Assembly (NCBI GenBank): GCA_002104945.1
Contig: MCFH01000019.1
Coordinates: forward strand, 528,501 to 592,500
Direction of reading: 5' to 3'
Origin: Piromyces finnis
Taxonomy: Eukaryota; Neocallimastigomycota; Neocallimastigomycetes; Neocallimastigales; Neocallimastigaceae
DNA length: 64,000 nt
Made by a program: the position numbers and the translations under genes. Of this stretch, positions 62,375-64,000 are shown one piece after another. How positions within the stretch are numbered: the first letter of the stretch is position 1; each line of letters opens with the position of its first letter. The notes below the pieces were generated by a model. The model had not been told where the DNA came from, ran no database searches, and saw nothing but the letters and a program-made list of their open reading frames with translations.

Positions 62375-62440
62375 ATTGGCAATTCAAATTAAGTACTATT
62401 CAATTTGAATATGTGCCCATGTATTATTGATATATTAATC
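62375..62440 (-). repeat. Short inverted fragment of the LTR-like repeat
   Basis: The reverse complement reads AATAATACATGGGCACATAT then TCAAATTGAATAGTAC, resembling GGTAATACATGGACTATATT and CTCAAATTGAATC of copy A. It is diverged. The sequence from 62440 to 62580 shows nothing else. Confidence 0.5.
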
Positions 62441-62586
62441 ATTTAATAATTATATACTATATATCTTTTTATTACAAAGCAATACTAAAACTAGGGGTTT
62501 GAATTGAGAAACTTAATTTATTTTGTTTTAAACTTTAATTATTAATAAATAAATTATATCTCATTTTCTTTTTCCGTAATATAATT

Positions 62587-62660
62587 TGTGTAACTTAAAC
62601 AATAATACTTGTGGCTTAAGTTACATTAAAGATATCAAACAGAGGCGTTTGATATCTTTA
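62587..62660. repeat. Two consecutive hairpins
   Basis: TAACTTAA (62591-62598) pairs with TTAAGTTA (62616-62623). Directly after it TAAAGATATCAAAC (62627-62640) pairs perfectly with GTTTGATATCTTTA (62647-62660) over a 6-nt loop AGAGGC. They lie just downstream (minus strand) of the chromodomain fragment. Confidence 0.85.
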
Positions 62661-62698
62661 CAATCTCTCTCTCTAAGTCGAGCTCCTGCGAGATTAAT

Positions 62699-62947
62699 TT
62701 ATAAAGAATTCTTTCTCGAAGGAATTTCAATTACAAATGGTTGGTATCTGTACTTGATTAGATTACCAACTTTATTCTTTCTAATTTTCATGGAGGAGTC
62801 GTTCGACTTATGTTTTGACTTTTTAGAGTTTCTTTCAAACTCTTGTATTAATTGTTTATCTGGAATCTGATCTTCAGAAATCCAAGGGGATTTGTCAAAT
62901 CCTTTCCACGATAACTTATAAAATGTTTCACCATTAACAGATTTCAT
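62699..62947 (-). pseudogene. Chromodomain fragment of a chromovirus-type Gypsy integrase
   Basis: Minus-strand frame of 82 residues: SVNGETFYKLSWKGFDKSPW, ISEDQIPDKQLIQEFERNSK, then a Lys/Ser-rich tail ending EIPSRKNSL. VNGETFYKLSWKGFD and DKQLIQEFER are the hallmark strands and C-terminal helix of the chromodomain that follows integrase in chromoviral Gypsy elements, where it guides insertion to histone-marked chromatin. The acidic/TWEP segment is degenerate (SPWISEDQ). Upstream integrase is absent; instead LTR-like repeat copy B begins at the frame's start, so ATG at 62947 is probably not an original start. Confidence 0.83.
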
Positions 62948-63259
62948 TTTCTCAATTATTATATAATTATTAAATAATAATTTTGATATTTTAATAAAAA
63001 TTATTTATAAAATTTATTTTATAAATTTTATGGAATAATTAAATAAAGATTAATTTTAAAATATAAAAGTTAGAAATGAAATTTGGATAAATATTTAAAT
63101 TAATAGATAATTAAATTTAAATATTTTAAATATTCAAATTAAATCTTAAAAAGTTTTTATTTAAGTTATCGTGGAAAGGATTTGACAAATCCCCTTGGAT
63201 TTCTGAAGATCAGATTCCAGATAAACAATTAATACAAGAGTTTGAAAGAAACTCTAAAA
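62821..63259. repeat. Inverted repeat of chromodomain sequence, 98-bp perfect arms
   Basis: Arm 62821-62918 (antisense) and arm 63162-63259 (sense) are exact reverse complements, separated by 243 nt of LTR-like repeat B. The right arm therefore encodes LSWKGFDKSPWISEDQ on the plus strand. Confidence 0.95.
62920..63164 (+). repeat. LTR-like repeat, copy B (245-bp direct repeat, left unit)
   Basis: Essentially identical to 63256-63500 at a fixed offset of 336 nt, beginning AAAATGTTTCACCATTAACA. It is cut on its right by the inverted chromodomain arm. Confidence 0.93.
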
Positions 63260-63775
63260 TGTTTCACCATTAACAGATTTCATTTTCTCAATTATTATAT
63301 AATTATTAAATAATAATTTTGATATTTTAATAAAAATTATTTATAAAATTTATTTTATAAATTTTATGGAATAATTAAATAAAGATTAATTTTAAAATAT
63401 AAAAGTTAGAAATGAAATTTGGATAAATATTTAAATTAATAGATAATTAAATTTAAATATTTTAAATATTCAAATTAAATCTTAAAAAGTTTTTATTTAA
63501 TTAAAATTAGTTTAATAACTTTAGCGTAGTTTTAAATTAGCATTTTTAATAATAAATATATAATGAATAGTATTATTAATATTTAATTAATATATAGGTA
63601 ATACATGGACTGTATTCAATTTGTAGTTTACTCAGATTGAATCAAAAGTGTATTTAATTAGTTTTAGTTTAGTTTTATTATTTTATTATTTAATTAAATT
63701 AGTATTATATTAGTTTTGTTTATTTTATATTGAGTATATGTATAATTATATAGAATAGTATCTACAAAAAATATA
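63256..63775 (+). repeat. LTR-like repeat, copy C
   Basis: The first 245 nt duplicate copy B; the whole from about 63290 matches copy A (61604-62090), including CAGATTGAATCAAAAGTGTA and TATATTGAGTATATG. From 63776 to 64000 the sequence shows no gene or repeat that I can name. Confidence 0.88.
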
Positions 63776-64000
63776 AATACATGTAAAATTTCTTGATTAA
63801 AACAATGTAATTGTTATTGACTATTATTTAGTTAATAACTAAATAAAATTAATAAAAGAGATATTTTAAATATAATTTATTTTCTTGTTTCTTTTTTATT
63901 TATTTTGTGTTTATTGCTTTATTGTAAAAATTTTATAATCTGTTTTAAAATTTATAAAACTTTTACAGATAGATAAATCGTAGCTGCTAGCCTTATGACG

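Overview
The window is about 64 kb of very AT-rich eukaryotic nuclear DNA. Intergenic sequence is dominated by long poly-A and poly-T runs and AAT/ATT microsatellites. Genes appear as GC-richer islands cut by short (about 90-210 nt) AT-rich GT-AG introns. Asn/Ser-rich low-complexity proteins, a fungal-type NOP2, large gene deserts and Copia, Ty3/Gypsy and LINE relics together suggest an anaerobic gut fungus (Neocallimastigomycota). This assignment is an inference; no rRNA or other diagnostic marker is present, and other AT-rich eukaryotes cannot be formally excluded.

Left part (1-24.5 kb): six protein genes. A small stand-alone CBM48/AMPK-beta-like glycogen-binding protein (2589-3605) needs a 5-nt microexon to keep frame. 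Next come a ribonuclease-inhibitor-type LRR protein (6363-8423), an intronless O6-alkylguanine-DNA alkyltransferase (9616-10116, minus) and a secreted/single-pass LRR receptor-like protein whose internal exons are all 72 nt, one LRR each (11814-13684). These are followed by a coiled-coil protein with a C-terminal ubiquitin-like domain (16326-17453) and the seven-exon rRNA m5C methyltransferase NOP2 (21244-24511, minus). I assembled the exons by hand from splice consensus, frame continuity and family motifs. Between the last two genes lies a 62-bp-arm perfect palindrome with a third, flipped copy.

Middle part (26-32 kb): a repeat cluster. It holds two tandem copies and one distant copy of a roughly 1-kb non-coding repeat, an unrecognised pseudogene, and a broken LINE. 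The LINE carries an ORF1-like remnant, the start of an endonuclease, and an RT domain whose 5' half is inverted relative to the rest. A single-exon gene for a 1218-residue cyclin-fold protein with a Cys-rich cluster follows (34224-37880, minus).

From 37.9 to about 54.6 kb I find no gene, only simple repeats, a 13-bp array, a 41-bp minisatellite and T-rich tracts.

Right part (54.6-64 kb): an island of nested transposon debris with few long homopolymers. It contains an LTR-like AT-rich repeat in both orientations, six dispersed copies of a hairpin-forming 55-nt motif, a second LINE fragment fused at microhomology to a 5'-truncated Copia pol with its polypurine tract and LTR start, a decayed Gypsy RT, and a chromodomain fragment duplicated in inverted orientation. 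None of the transposon ORFs is intact. The genes show no operon-like linkage; the host genes are housekeeping or surface functions scattered among repeats.
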